Positions 29,158 through 39,055 are shown, counted from the stretch's first letter. The stretch is 64,000 nucleotides of DNA from Alcanivorax sp. DG881 (GCF_000155615.1 NZ_DS989915.1:2063955-2127954); one strand, 5' to 3'. Program-made: numbers and translations. Notes: generated from the letters alone by a model not told the origin.

Positions 29158-30126
29158 ATGCCTATAATGATGCATCCTCACGACAGCCTCGCAAGCCTTG
29201 CCTATAGCGATTCAAAGCACCCACCGGAATCTGGCAGGGATATACAGTTCCCGGGAAACGGCGGGTTGGTTCTTAGTGCAACCCAGTTCGGGGACCCGAA
29301 GTCACCGCAGGTGCTTTTGCTGCATGGCGGCGGACAGACCCGTCATGCCTGGGCGCACACGGCAACAGCTCTGGCCAGATCCGGGTACTGCGCTACCTGC
29401 ATTGATGCCCGCGGTCATGGTCAAAGCCAGTGGTGCCCTGAAGGGGATTACAGCGGCACCGCGCTGGTATCAGACCTCCGCGCCATCATCCAATCACTTC
29501 CCACATCACCTTATATCGTGGGAGCGTCAATGGGCGGACTGACGGCCATGCTTACCCTTGGGGAGGAGCCCCCCTTGCCCTGTCGAGGTCTGGTACTGGT
29601 GGATGTGGCCCCACGGCTTGAGACCAAAGGCGTTCGCCGGGTGATTGAGTTCATGCGCCGCCACCCTGACGGTTTCGACTCTCTGGATCAGGTTCAGGAT
29701 GCCGTGGCTGCCTATAACCCAACACGAAAAGCACCATCAAGCTCACAGGGCTTGCGAAAAAACCTCCGCCAGGACGCTAATGGCCGTCTCCATTGGCACT
29801 GGGATCCTGCGTTTCTTGATCATGCGGTAATCCCTGAAGCAAATGAAGGCATGTTCGGCCGAGCGCGACTCAATCTTGCAGCAAGCAAACTCAAATTACC
29901 GATATTACTCATCCGCGGCCATCACAGTGATGTACTCAGCGAAGCAGGAGCCCAGGAATTATTAGCCCTCGTGCCACATGCCAAGTACCGAGTAATCCAT
30001 CAAGCAGGTCATATGGTAGCGGGTGACCGCAACAGTATTTTTACCGGAGCAGTGCTGGACTTTCTTCAGCACCTTGACCCGCAAGGAAATCACATACGCT
30101 CCACCGATCGGAGACTTACACCATGA
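29158..30126 (+). CDS. Alpha/beta hydrolase (second esterase of the cluster)
   Basis: This 322-residue alpha/beta hydrolase has the oxyanion strand LLHGGGQTRHAW, the nucleophile elbow GASMGG (Ser124) and a late catalytic histidine in HQAGHMVAGD. It is a different subfamily from the esterase at 21586. It is the first gene of the third operon and is coupled to the AlmA-like gene by ATGA. The start is uncertain: ATG at 29158, 29167 or 29170, none with a visible ribosome site, so the message may have a very short leader. Substrate unknown; hydrolysis of a BVMO-made ester is the natural guess. Confidence 0.85.
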   Translation: MPIMMHPHDSLASLAYSDSKHPPESGRDIQFPGNGGLVLSATQFGDPKSPQVLLLHGGGQTRHAWAHTATALARSGYCATCIDARGHGQSQWCPEGDYSGTALVSDLRAIIQSLPTSPYIVGASMGGLTAMLTLGEEPPLPCRGLVLVDVAPRLETKGVRRVIEFMRRHPDGFDSLDQVQDAVAAYNPTRKAPSSSQGLRKNLRQDANGRLHWHWDPAFLDHAVIPEANEGMFGRARLNLAASKLKLPILLIRGHHSDVLSEAGAQELLALVPHAKYRVIHQAGHMVAGDRNSIFTGAVLDFLQHLDPQGNHIRSTDRRLTP

Positions 30127-31649
30127 AACATAAACACCTCGACGTGCTGATCATTGGCGCGGGCCTTTCCGGCGTCGGTGCGGCTTGTCACCTAAGCCGC
30201 AAGTGCCCAGATCTACGCTATGGCATCCTTGAGCGACGCAAGCGCGTTGGTGGCACCTGGGATTTATTTCGCTATCCCGGCATCCGTTCGGACTCCGATA
30301 TGTTCACACTCGGCTATAACTTTCAGCCTTGGACAGACACCAAGATGCTTGCCGATGGCCCCTCTATTCGCAATTACATCGAAGAAACCGCTGAGCATCA
30401 TCAGGTCCACAAGAAAATTCATTTTGGCCTGAAAGTCACTGCCGAGGACTGGAGCAGCGAATTCAATCGCTGGACGGTTACCGCGTTGAACGAGGAAACC
30501 GGTGAAGAAGAAGTTTTCACCGCTGGGTTTGTCCTCAACTGTACCGGTTATTATAACTATGACGCCGGCTACACACCGAAAATACCTGGAATCAATCGCT
30601 TTGGCGGCGACGTAATTCACCCGCAGCACTGGCCAGATAACTACGACTATACGGGTAAGCGAGTTGTCGTGATCGGCAGCGGCGCCACCGCCGTAACACT
30701 GGTGCCCGCGATGACCGACCGCGCTGCGCATGTCACCATGTTACAGCGCTCCCCTACTTATGTTGCCTCCGTCCCTGAGCAAGATCTCATCTCGAAAAAC
30801 CTGCGCCGAGTACTGCCAGAAATGCTTGTTTACCGCTTGGCGCGCACACGCAATATCCTGCTGCAGAGAACCGTATTTAACCTATCGATTCGTAAGCCCA
30901 AAGCGATCCGCAGATTACTGCTGGCCGCTGCTCGCAAACAACTGGGGCCGGATATCGACATGAAGCATTTTCAACCTCACTACAACCCATGGGAGGAACG
31001 AATGTGCGCAGTTCCCAAGGGGGATCTGTTCAAGGTGCTTCGTGAAGGCAAGGCTTCCGTGGTGACGGATCATATAAAAAATGTCACCAAAACCGGTATA
31101 AAACTGGAATCTGGGGATTGGATACCTGCCGATATTATCGTCACAGCTACCGGTCTGGATTTGCAAATGTTGGGCGGCGCAGAGCTACGTGTTGATGGTA
31201 CGCACGTCAATCTCTCAAACACCATGATGTACAAAGGCTTAATGCTGGAAAAAGTGCCTAATATGGCACTGGTCTTTGGCTATACCAACGCGTCCTGGAC
31301 CCTCAAGGCAGATATTGCCTCCGAATTTGTTTGTCGGCTTCTCAAGCATATGCGCAAGACAGGCGCAGAAAAGGTGACCCCTATCGACGAGGAAGGGTGT
31401 GGCTCTGATGTCAACTTTCTCAACCTTCGCTCTGGCTACATTCAACGTGCTGATGACCGCCTGCCACGCCAAGGCAACAAAGATCCTTGGCAAAACCTCA
31501 ACGATTATCTTCACGACCTGCCGGCGTTTCGTTATGGAAAAATGAATGATGGCCACCTTAAATTCGAAACGACAAACCTACATAAAACGAAACGCAATCT
31601 CGTCCAAAAACTTCTGAGCAACACACTCAATATAGAGGCGCAACGATGA
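30123..31649 (+). CDS. AlmA-like flavin-binding monooxygenase (BVMO/FMO family)
   Basis: The 508-residue enzyme has FAD site IIGAGLSGVGA near residue 10, GGTWDLFRYPGIRSDSD, the fingerprint F160GGDVIHPQHWP and a second nucleotide fold VVVIGSGATAV. Sequence through NCTGYYNYDAGYTP, DMKHFQPHYNPW and CAVPKGDLFKVLREGKAS resembles AlmA of Acinetobacter, a monooxygenase linked to growth on very long-chain alkanes. The biochemical reaction of AlmA proteins is not settled and may be Baeyer-Villiger. Both neighbours overlap it by ATGA, so the operon is tightly coupled. Confidence 0.9.
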   Translation: MKHKHLDVLIIGAGLSGVGAACHLSRKCPDLRYGILERRKRVGGTWDLFRYPGIRSDSDMFTLGYNFQPWTDTKMLADGPSIRNYIEETAEHHQVHKKIHFGLKVTAEDWSSEFNRWTVTALNEETGEEEVFTAGFVLNCTGYYNYDAGYTPKIPGINRFGGDVIHPQHWPDNYDYTGKRVVVIGSGATAVTLVPAMTDRAAHVTMLQRSPTYVASVPEQDLISKNLRRVLPEMLVYRLARTRNILLQRTVFNLSIRKPKAIRRLLLAAARKQLGPDIDMKHFQPHYNPWEERMCAVPKGDLFKVLREGKASVVTDHIKNVTKTGIKLESGDWIPADIIVTATGLDLQMLGGAELRVDGTHVNLSNTMMYKGLMLEKVPNMALVFGYTNASWTLKADIASEFVCRLLKHMRKTGAEKVTPIDEEGCGSDVNFLNLRSGYIQRADDRLPRQGNKDPWQNLNDYLHDLPAFRYGKMNDGHLKFETTNLHKTKRNLVQKLLSNTLNIEAQR

Positions 31650-32512
31650 AATCATTTTCAGGAAAAGTCGCGGCGATCACTGGCGCCGGGTCGGGCATCG
31701 GGCAAGCCACGGCGATTGCTCTAGCAAAAGAAGGCTGCCACTTAGCGATCTCTGATATCAGCGAAGAAAGCCTAGAGAAGACGGTCGAATTACTGGCAGG
31801 CTACGCCGTCAACATCAGCACTCATGTTGTTGATGTCAGCAACAAAAATGCGGTTTATCAATACGCGGAAGATACCGTCTCAACACACGGAAAAGTAAAT
31901 CTCATCATGAACAATGCCGGTGTGGGACTGGGTGAGACCGTCGAGAACATGAGCTATGAAAACTTTGAATGGCTGATGAATATCAATTTCTGGGGTGTCG
32001 TATACGGTACAAAGGCATTTCTTCCCCATCTCCAGAAAATAGGTGAAGGCCATATCGTCAACATCTCCAGCGTTTTCGGCATTATCGGTGTTCCAACCCA
32101 GTCAGCCTACAACGCCGCAAAATTTGCTGTTCGCGGATTTACAGAATCATTACGTGAAGAGCTGGATATCGCGGGCGGCCTTGTCAGCGCGACTTGCGTT
32201 CATCCAGGTGGAGTAAAGACCAACATAGCGCGTAATAGTCGCATGGGAGACATGGGCAGCATGAACATGGGCGACAAAGAAGAGATTGCCAGCATGTTCG
32301 AAAAAATTGCCATGACCACACCCGAAGCTGCCGCTAGAACCATCCTGAAAGGCGTGCGGAAAAACCGGCGAAGAGTTTTGGTAGGCGGTGACGCGGTCAT
32401 GCTGGACACCACACAGAGACTGATACCCACAGGCTACCAACGCTTGCTTGAAATTATGTTTAAAAAACAGCAAAGCAGCAAAAATAAAAAAACGCATCAG
32501 GGCATGGCCTGA
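31646..32512 (+). CDS. Short-chain dehydrogenase/reductase (second copy)
   Basis: This 288-residue SDR has ITGAGSGIGQAT, NNAGVGLGE, the catalytic serine strand NISSVFG and YNAAKFA (YxxxK). Asp in SDISEES suggests NAD(H). It is a paralog of the SDR at 20720, with the same relative setting beside a BVMO and a PF10118 protein. A basic C-terminal tail (KKQQSSKNKK) is unusual and may be a surface or membrane contact. It starts by ATGA overlap with the AlmA-like gene. Confidence 0.88.
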   Translation: MKSFSGKVAAITGAGSGIGQATAIALAKEGCHLAISDISEESLEKTVELLAGYAVNISTHVVDVSNKNAVYQYAEDTVSTHGKVNLIMNNAGVGLGETVENMSYENFEWLMNINFWGVVYGTKAFLPHLQKIGEGHIVNISSVFGIIGVPTQSAYNAAKFAVRGFTESLREELDIAGGLVSATCVHPGGVKTNIARNSRMGDMGSMNMGDKEEIASMFEKIAMTTPEAAARTILKGVRKNRRRVLVGGDAVMLDTTQRLIPTGYQRLLEIMFKKQQSSKNKKTHQGMA

Positions 32513-32553
32513 CATTTTTCTCTTTAACTATCACATTATTGATTGGAGGCGAT

Positions 32554-33438
32554 ATGCGCTCGTCTAATACGGTAAAAAGCATTAAGAAACTCAGCGGCGC
32601 GCTGGTGGGCATTCCACCGCGTCATATCAATTTTCAATTTCCGGATTCCATTCCAAAGTATTTTTATGCTGGAAATGCCACAGCAACGACTTTCTTTGCC
32701 ATGCTCTCCGGGTTTTTCCCACCTGGTGAGCGCTATTTCATGGAGTCTGTTAGACACTTTCGTGGTCAGGTTAAGGACGAATCTCTACGGGCGGCCATAT
32801 CGGGCTTCATGGGGCAGGAGGCCATTCACGGACGAGAGCATGACAGGCTGAACCAGATTCTCGCCGAATACGGCTATGACATGCAGTCGCCAGATCGGTT
32901 TGTCAAAATTGGCTTGGCCATACTAGAGAAGTTGCCGCCGAGCACTCGGCTAGCCGCCACCACGTTTATGGAGCACTTTACTGCGCTTCTCGCCGAGCAG
33001 CTGCTTGAAGACGAGAATTTTGTACGCCAGGCAGACCCTGAAATGCTCAAAATATGGCAGTGGCATGCGCTCGAAGAGCTGGAACACAAATCTGTTGCCT
33101 ACGACGTATATGAGCTTATTGGTAACAGCCGTACAGAGCGCGTGGCTGCAGCCCTCGCCTCGATGGTCGTCTTGCTGCCGATGCTGGGCATCACCTGGAG
33201 CTGGATGCTTGTCAAAGACGGCCAGCTCGGCAACATCAGCGATAATGTTAAAGGTCTGAATATTTTGCTAGGTCGTAACGGGTTTGTATCGCAAATCCTT
33301 TCGCGCCTTCCTGAGTTCATTCAGCCGGATTTCCACCCTGATCAACATGACACCAAAGGGCTGGAAAAACTGTGGCGTGAGAAGTTGTTCGCTGAAGGTG
33401 GCCAACTGCATGAGCTGTATAGCAATCCGGCGGCATAA
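32554..33438 (+). CDS. PF10118 family protein, ferritin-like di-iron candidate (paralog B)
   Basis: This 294-residue paralog shows the putative di-iron ligands at the same spacing: Glu59 (PPGER), Glu89/His92 (QEAIH), Glu140 (MEHFTA) and Glu175/His178 (EELEHKS). A hydrophobic stretch follows at about residues 200-220. ATG 32554 is chosen because GGAGG lies 4 bp upstream; the frame opens at a TTG at 32539. It closes the third operon, the mirror of paralog A which opens the first. Confidence 0.85.
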   Translation: MRSSNTVKSIKKLSGALVGIPPRHINFQFPDSIPKYFYAGNATATTFFAMLSGFFPPGERYFMESVRHFRGQVKDESLRAAISGFMGQEAIHGREHDRLNQILAEYGYDMQSPDRFVKIGLAILEKLPPSTRLAATTFMEHFTALLAEQLLEDENFVRQADPEMLKIWQWHALEELEHKSVAYDVYELIGNSRTERVAAALASMVVLLPMLGITWSWMLVKDGQLGNISDNVKGLNILLGRNGFVSQILSRLPEFIQPDFHPDQHDTKGLEKLWREKLFAEGGQLHELYSNPAA

Positions 33439-33511
33439 TAATGCTCAAGGGGGTTTAGGGAACCTCTGAATAGTTGACGACTCTGTCACCACCGTTTGCT
33501 AAAAGACACAC

Positions 33512-33550
33512 AAAAAAATGCCGGAATTGCTTCCATGCAACTCCGGCATT
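33512..33550 (-). terminator. Terminator between convergent operons
   Basis: AATGCCGGA (33517-33525) and TTGC (33527-33530) pair with GCAA (33537-33540) and TCCGGCATT (33542-33550), a 13-pair stem with one mismatch. On the minus strand it is followed by a run of T (A run at 33512-33518), so it should end the long minus operon and may also stop plus-strand transcripts. Confidence 0.85.
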
Positions 33551-33584
33551 ACACCTTTTATCATAGCTTTTCTCTAGCCGATCT

Positions 33585-35186
33585 TTATTGCGCATCCTCT
33601 AGAATGAATTGTGCCGCTCGCTCGCCAATCATCATACATGGCGCGTTCGTATTACCACTGATCAACAGTGGCATGATCGAGGCATCGGCGACACGCAACC
33701 CCTTCACACCGTTTACCCGCAGACGGACATCCACCACCGCTTTTTCATCACTACCCATTCGGCAAGTGCCGACGGGATGGTAGATTGTTTCAGCGCGCTG
33801 GCGAATATCCGCGTCAATCTGGTCATCACTCTCCACGCTGGAAGCCGGTTCGTCATCACCGCCAAAAGCAGAGCTGAAAGAATGACTGTGAAACACTTTT
33901 CTGGCTAGTTTCACGCCTTCACGGAGCACAAGAATATCGTCAGGATGAGAAAGATAGTTTGGGTCTATCAAAGGCGCAGCAAATGGATCGCTATTGGCCA
34001 ATCGAATCTGTCCTCGACTCTTAGGCCTGAGTTGGCACACATGAATCGTACAACCAAACCCTGGCGTCAACTGACGTCCATGATCTCGAAGATAAGCCGG
34101 TAAAAAGTGTAGCTGAGCATCCGGACGATCCGGCTCGCTGAGCAGGCTGACAAAAGCCCCTGCTTCCGCCGCGTTACTGGCAAGAAAGCCGCGCCGATGA
34201 CGAAAATACTGGTAGAAGGCACTAATCAGCCGAGGTATAAAAAACGGTGACATGCCGATTGATTGACGGCTTTTGTCCTTGATCATGACGGTCATATCAA
34301 GGTGATCTTGAAGGTTCTCCCCAACTTCCGGCGAGTCTTGCAAACAGGTGATGCCGATTTTCGATAGGTGCTCTCGCTCTCCAATACCCGACAACATCAG
34401 CAACTGAGGGCTATTGATCGCCCCACCGGACAGGATGACTTCTTTGTTCGTACGAATGACCGATTGAGCACCATCACTATCACAAATTTCGACGCCAATC
34501 GCCCTGCCGCAATCCAGTAACACCTTGGTTACCTGCACATCCGTCATGATGTGCAGGTTATCGCGGCCACGTGCAGGATCCAGGAAAGCACGCGCGGCAC
34601 TCCATCGGCGCCCTTCTTTTTGTGTTACCTGAAACCGGCCAAAGCCTTTCTGTTCCGGCCCGTTAAAATCATCGTTTCGGGTATAACCCAGCTCTTCACC
34701 GGACTTAATAAACAGCGGGGTTAACGGGTTAACATCCCTGACTCGGGTAACATTCAGTGGCCCACCCACACCATGCCAATTGTCAGCGGAGTATTGTTCA
34801 TTGTTTTCATGTGCATTGAATACCGGCTGCACATCTTTCCACGCCCACCCTGTTGCGCCTTGCGCTGCCCAGTCATCATAGTCTTGTTGTTGGCCTCGAA
34901 TGTAGACCATGGCATTGATTGAGCTGCTGCCCCCCAGTGTTTTTCCTCGCGGCCAGTAGAGGCGCCTTTTATTAAGGTGACTCTGTGGCGCGGTGTCGTA
35001 GCCCCAGTTTCGCTTTCCTTGTTTAATTAGACCGATGAGTCCAAACGGAATATTAATAAAACCGCTATTATCGTGGGGGCCGGCCTCAATAAGACAAACG
35101 GAATACTTGCCGCACTCGCTTAACCGGTTGGCAAGAACACAGCCCGAAGAGCCCGCCCCCACGACGATAAAATCAAACGACTTCAT
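33585..35186 (-). CDS. GMC-family alcohol dehydrogenase (second copy)
   Basis: This 533-residue enzyme has FIVVGAGSSGCVLANRL, GGSSSINAMVYIRG, the second GMC signature SGGAINSPQLLMLSGIG and the C-terminal YHPVGTCRMG catalytic region. It is clearly homologous to the GMC enzyme of the CYP153 operon but is not a recent duplicate. ATG 35186 with GGAG upstream overlaps the end of the acyl-CoA dehydrogenase by 14 bp; the frame runs on to 35240 inside that gene. Likely role: oxidation of the alcohol released by ester cleavage. It is the last gene of the long minus operon. Confidence 0.9.
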   Translation of the reverse strand: MKSFDFIVVGAGSSGCVLANRLSECGKYSVCLIEAGPHDNSGFINIPFGLIGLIKQGKRNWGYDTAPQSHLNKRRLYWPRGKTLGGSSSINAMVYIRGQQQDYDDWAAQGATGWAWKDVQPVFNAHENNEQYSADNWHGVGGPLNVTRVRDVNPLTPLFIKSGEELGYTRNDDFNGPEQKGFGRFQVTQKEGRRWSAARAFLDPARGRDNLHIMTDVQVTKVLLDCGRAIGVEICDSDGAQSVIRTNKEVILSGGAINSPQLLMLSGIGEREHLSKIGITCLQDSPEVGENLQDHLDMTVMIKDKSRQSIGMSPFFIPRLISAFYQYFRHRRGFLASNAAEAGAFVSLLSEPDRPDAQLHFLPAYLRDHGRQLTPGFGCTIHVCQLRPKSRGQIRLANSDPFAAPLIDPNYLSHPDDILVLREGVKLARKVFHSHSFSSAFGGDDEPASSVESDDQIDADIRQRAETIYHPVGTCRMGSDEKAVVDVRLRVNGVKGLRVADASIMPLLISGNTNAPCMMIGERAAQFILEDAQ

Positions 35187-36288
35187 TTTGCTTCTCCCCC
35201 GCCTGAATAAACCGTGACATGTGGTGCTCTCGGTCGCCATGACTCAATGATGCATGTGTCACCAGACGGAAGTAATGGCCAATGTTCAGCTCTTCCGTAA
35301 CACCAACGCCACCATGGATCTGGATACCTTGCTGAGTGATACCAACGGCCCGGTTTGCGTAGTAAGCCTTTGCCGCCGCTGTCGCGCGCCCGCGCTCACA
35401 GACGTTTGCGCTCTCTCCTTTTACTGACACCATCAAGAGCATGGATTCCAGCTGCTGGAGATCAATAAACGCATCAACAAGGTAGTGCTGGATTACCTGA
35501 AAACTGCCAATCGTTCTACCAAACTGTTTACGCGTTCGAGCGTATTCCAGAGTGGCCTGATACACCTCTCGGCAGGCGCCGTACATACGTGCGCAGTCCA
35601 ATGCGCACAGATAATCGAACCAGGCAGAAACCGCTTGCTTTGCCGCATCACCACGACACAAAACCATTTCGTCTGTGATGAGCACATCATCAAGCGTCAA
35701 ACTGGCAGCACGGCTTCCATCGAGCAGTCGATATCTTTCAACGTCACAGGCGTCGAAAGGTAGCGCGACAATGACCAACTCATCACCAGACATAGCGGAG
35801 ACGAGCACGGCGTCTGCAACACCACCATCAGACACAACGTGCTTCTGCCCGGAAAGTCGTTCTCCGTTTAGCCTCAAGGAAGGGTTCAGCACGTGATAAC
35901 CGGCATGCCGGTCATAAAGACCGCAAGCCACACGTGCCTCACCAGCAATAATGCGATCAAGCAACGCCAAGGATGTTGGCGTATTGGCGAACTCCAATAA
36001 CTTGCCGGGGGAAACAATTAAATCGACAAAAGGGTCAAGACAAAGCGCGGCTCCTAACTCCTGAACAATGGCGCACACGTCAAGCAATGAGCCGCCATAC
36101 CCTCCAACAGATTCAGCAAACGGAAGGCCAAACCAACCCAAATCATTCATGGCCTGCCAGCGATTCGCTTCAAGGTGATTACTCTCATTCAACTGTGCAA
36201 TGTAGCTGTCAAATGAATAGTTGTCTTTAAGATAACGGCGCGCGGTATCCGCAATCATGGTGGTATTTTCGGGTAACTTGAAATCCAT
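35173..36288 (-). CDS. Acyl-CoA dehydrogenase, probable non-catalytic partner subunit
   Basis: The 371-residue protein has the ACAD fold: an N-terminal helical domain with GWFGLPFAESVGGYGGS, a middle beta domain and the C-terminal ARTRKQFGRTIGSFQVIQH and IQIHGGVGVTEE signatures. Near the C-terminus the usual catalytic YEG(T/S) segment is replaced by THASLSHGDREHH. Such divergent members form alpha2-beta2 heterotetramers with a second ACAD, as in mycobacterial FadE26-FadE27 type enzymes. The neighbour 8 bp upstream is an ACAD, which supports such a pair. GAGGTG precedes ATG 36288. Confidence 0.82.
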   Translation of the reverse strand: MDFKLPENTTMIADTARRYLKDNYSFDSYIAQLNESNHLEANRWQAMNDLGWFGLPFAESVGGYGGSLLDVCAIVQELGAALCLDPFVDLIVSPGKLLEFANTPTSLALLDRIIAGEARVACGLYDRHAGYHVLNPSLRLNGERLSGQKHVVSDGGVADAVLVSAMSGDELVIVALPFDACDVERYRLLDGSRAASLTLDDVLITDEMVLCRGDAAKQAVSAWFDYLCALDCARMYGACREVYQATLEYARTRKQFGRTIGSFQVIQHYLVDAFIDLQQLESMLLMVSVKGESANVCERGRATAAAKAYYANRAVGITQQGIQIHGGVGVTEELNIGHYFRLVTHASLSHGDREHHMSRFIQAGEKQNEVV

Positions 36289-36296
36289 TTTTCACC

Positions 36297-37457
36297 TCAC
36301 AATCCGAGCAACATCTTCGCCAACACGTTTTTCTGGATCTCGTTAGATCCACCATAGATGGTGCACGCACGCAGGAAGTTATAGCGGCGACTGGCCTGAT
36401 TAAAAATTTGCTCCCCAATGGGCTCCTCGTTATCCCATGGCAAAGACATCAAACCTCCGATTTCCACCATCGCTTGGGAAACCCTTTGCTGTAGTTCCGT
36501 GCCTTTGATTTTCAGTCCTGACGATTCTGGGCCGAACGGCTTGCCTTCATCTGTGGCAGCAACGGTGCGAAAGTTGGTGTATTCCAGTGCCATAAGATCG
36601 ACTTCCAAGCCAGCCAACCGACGCACCGCCAACTGCTTATCTGTTTCCGTTGGTAGCGCATCGATAGCACTTTTAAGGCGATTGATTTCGTAGTGAATAT
36701 CCGCCACACCGGCAATGGTGGTGCGTTCGTGGGTAAGAAGAAATTTGGCAATGGTCCACCCCATTCCTTCTTGACCCACCAAATTTTCCACAGGCACTTT
36801 CACGTCGGTAAAATAGACTTCGTTAAGGTGATGATGCCCATCAATTGAATAAATCGGCCGTACTTCAAGCCCGGGGGTTTTCATATCGATCAGCAGGAAT
36901 GAAATACCCTGCTGCTGTTTCACGGTGCTATCCGTTCGCACCAAGCAAAACATCATGTCTGCCCAATGGGCCTGTGTCGTCCAGATTTTTTGACCATTAA
37001 CCAAATAATGGTCGCCATTACGCGTGGCTCGCGTTTTTAACGAGGCCAGATCTGAGCCCGCATTGGGCTCAGAATAACCTTGGCACCATAGCGTTTCGCC
37101 ACGCTGAATGCCGGGCAACCACCGTTCCTTCTGTGCTTCAGAACCAAAGGTATATAACACCGGCCCAACCATGGCCACACCAAAAGGACTTGTTGGCGGA
37201 GCCCCTGCCGAGGCGCGTTCCTGATCGAAAATATACCGCTGGGTTGCGCTCCACCCTGGGCCACCAAATTGTTCTGGCCAAGTAGACGTGAGCCAACCTT
37301 GACTGCCCAGCAAACGCTCCCATCGTTGCTGCATATTCTTGTCTGGCATCGCTCCTCGGGCAGTACAGCGCCGAATATCATCAGGCACATTTTCCTTCAT
37401 CCACTGCCGGATACTCTTACGAAATTCTTTTTCGTCATTACTGAAATCCAGATTCAT
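36297..37457 (-). CDS. Acyl-CoA dehydrogenase, larger subunit type
   Basis: The 386-residue ACAD has GWLTSTWPEQFGGPG, the flavin-contact region CQGYSEPNAGSDLASL, KIWTTQAHWAD and the C-terminal ACTIYGGSNEIQ. The YGGS form lacks the glutamate found in YEG-type enzymes, as in FadE26-like subunits where the base lies elsewhere. It should introduce the 2,3 double bond in a CoA ester together with the neighbouring ACAD. ATG 37457 has GGAGG five bases upstream; the longer frame would need a TTG start at 37469. Confidence 0.86.
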   Translation of the reverse strand: MNLDFSNDEKEFRKSIRQWMKENVPDDIRRCTARGAMPDKNMQQRWERLLGSQGWLTSTWPEQFGGPGWSATQRYIFDQERASAGAPPTSPFGVAMVGPVLYTFGSEAQKERWLPGIQRGETLWCQGYSEPNAGSDLASLKTRATRNGDHYLVNGQKIWTTQAHWADMMFCLVRTDSTVKQQQGISFLLIDMKTPGLEVRPIYSIDGHHHLNEVYFTDVKVPVENLVGQEGMGWTIAKFLLTHERTTIAGVADIHYEINRLKSAIDALPTETDKQLAVRRLAGLEVDLMALEYTNFRTVAATDEGKPFGPESSGLKIKGTELQQRVSQAMVEIGGLMSLPWDNEEPIGEQIFNQASRRYNFLRACTIYGGSNEIQKNVLAKMLLGL

Positions 37458-37504
37458 GGAAGCCTCCAAGCCAATAAATTTCGCAATACAAGGTCATCGA
37501 TTAC

Positions 37505-39055
37505 TCAATTAACCTGTTTACCGTTGCTCTCCCAAAAGGGGGCTCGCAGTTCGTTTTTCAGCACCTTACCTGCCCCACTCACCGGCAACGACTCTGCCTT
37601 AAAATCAACGCTACGAGGCACTTTGTAACCTGCAATTCTTTCACGGCAATGTTCGATAATCTCTGCCTCACTGGCGTGCTCTCCTTCACGCAGCACCACG
37701 ATTGCATGCACAGCTTCACCCCAGCGTTCATCGGGAATACCAATTACCGCGCACTCCTGTACCGCAGGATGGCTATAAATGGCACCTTCAACTTCAACAG
37801 AGAAAATATTTTCTCCACCGCTAATTACCATGTCCTTGGCTCGATCAACGATGAAGACAAATCCATCCTCGTCCATGTAGCCAAGGTCGCCGGTATGTAG
37901 CCAACCATTGCGCAAGGTATCAGCGGTTGTTGATTCCATTCCCCAGTAACCCAACATGACGTTTGGTCCCCGCGCACATATTTCGCCAACCGTACCTTGA
38001 GATACCACCTGATCATTTTCATCAAGCACCACCACCTCCACACCCAGTGCTGCGCGACCGGCGCTACGTAATTTTTCTCCGCCGGGAATGTGATGTTCTG
38101 GCCCGAGTGAGGTAATGATTGGGGAGGCTTCGGTCTGGCCATAGCCCTGAGCAAATGACACTGTCGGCATTTGTTCCATAGCACTAATCAATACCGCCTC
38201 TGGCATTGGCGAGGCGCCATACAGCATGCGTTTTATGCTGCTGACATCGTAATTGGCGATGCGCCCAGATGAGGCTAGAAGATTGACCATGGTCGGCACC
38301 AACAGGGTGTTCGTGACTTTCTCCTGCTCAATGAAAGCCAGCACTTCATCAACATCAAAGCGAGGAACAATGCCATGTGTCCCCGCAGCCAGTGTCACGG
38401 CAAACGTGCTGGCCATATCAGCCAAGTGGAACATGGGCCCGGCATGCATATATATGGTGTCACTGTCATAGCCCATCTCGGCAACCACGTTCAGGGCATT
38501 GAATACCAGGTTGTCATGACTCAGCATCACGCCTTTTGACCGCCCAGTGGTACCACCGGTATAAAACAGCCCCGCCAGATCGTCACCGCCAGCATTGGCG
38601 TCACGGATTCGATCGGCGTTGGCGACAAGGGATTCATAATCAATACACCCTTGTGGACACTCACCCTCACCCATGAAGACAACATGCTTGATAGACTCAA
38701 GCTGTGGCTGTAGGGATGGCAGCAATGCTGCAAAGGTGTCATCAACGAAAAGCACTTTAGAACCTGAGTCATTCAAGGTATAGGCGATTTCAGGTGGTGC
38801 GAGCCGAATATTGACGGGATTCACTGCCGCACCGGCCCACGACACTGCATAGAAATACTCCAGGTAGCGATCGCTGTTTAATGCCAGTATGGCAACCCTG
38901 TCACCCGCATTGATGCCCAGACTTAGCAACCCGTTAGCAAGGCATGCGATACGGTCTTCAAACTCTCGCCAGGTTTGCCGCCGACCAGCAAAAACGGTAG
39001 CCGTACCTTGGCCGTTTAATTGAACCGCACGGCGCAAAGTCTGTGAAATATACAT
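37505..39055 (-). CDS. Acyl-CoA synthetase (AMP-binding, FadD-like)
   Basis: The 516-residue ligase has the P-loop YTGGTTGRSKGV, the GYGQTEASP motif, the GWLHTGDLGYMDEDGFVFI hinge and the C-terminal catalytic lysine region LPVSGAGKVLKNEL. It activates a carboxylic acid with ATP and CoA before the two ACADs act on it. Overall it resembles medium- to long-chain ligases such as FadD13. GAGGAG precedes ATG 39055. It lies between the thioesterase and the ACAD pair. Confidence 0.9.
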   Translation of the reverse strand: MYISQTLRRAVQLNGQGTATVFAGRRQTWREFEDRIACLANGLLSLGINAGDRVAILALNSDRYLEYFYAVSWAGAAVNPVNIRLAPPEIAYTLNDSGSKVLFVDDTFAALLPSLQPQLESIKHVVFMGEGECPQGCIDYESLVANADRIRDANAGGDDLAGLFYTGGTTGRSKGVMLSHDNLVFNALNVVAEMGYDSDTIYMHAGPMFHLADMASTFAVTLAAGTHGIVPRFDVDEVLAFIEQEKVTNTLLVPTMVNLLASSGRIANYDVSSIKRMLYGASPMPEAVLISAMEQMPTVSFAQGYGQTEASPIITSLGPEHHIPGGEKLRSAGRAALGVEVVVLDENDQVVSQGTVGEICARGPNVMLGYWGMESTTADTLRNGWLHTGDLGYMDEDGFVFIVDRAKDMVISGGENIFSVEVEGAIYSHPAVQECAVIGIPDERWGEAVHAIVVLREGEHASEAEIIEHCRERIAGYKVPRSVDFKAESLPVSGAGKVLKNELRAPFWESNGKQVN

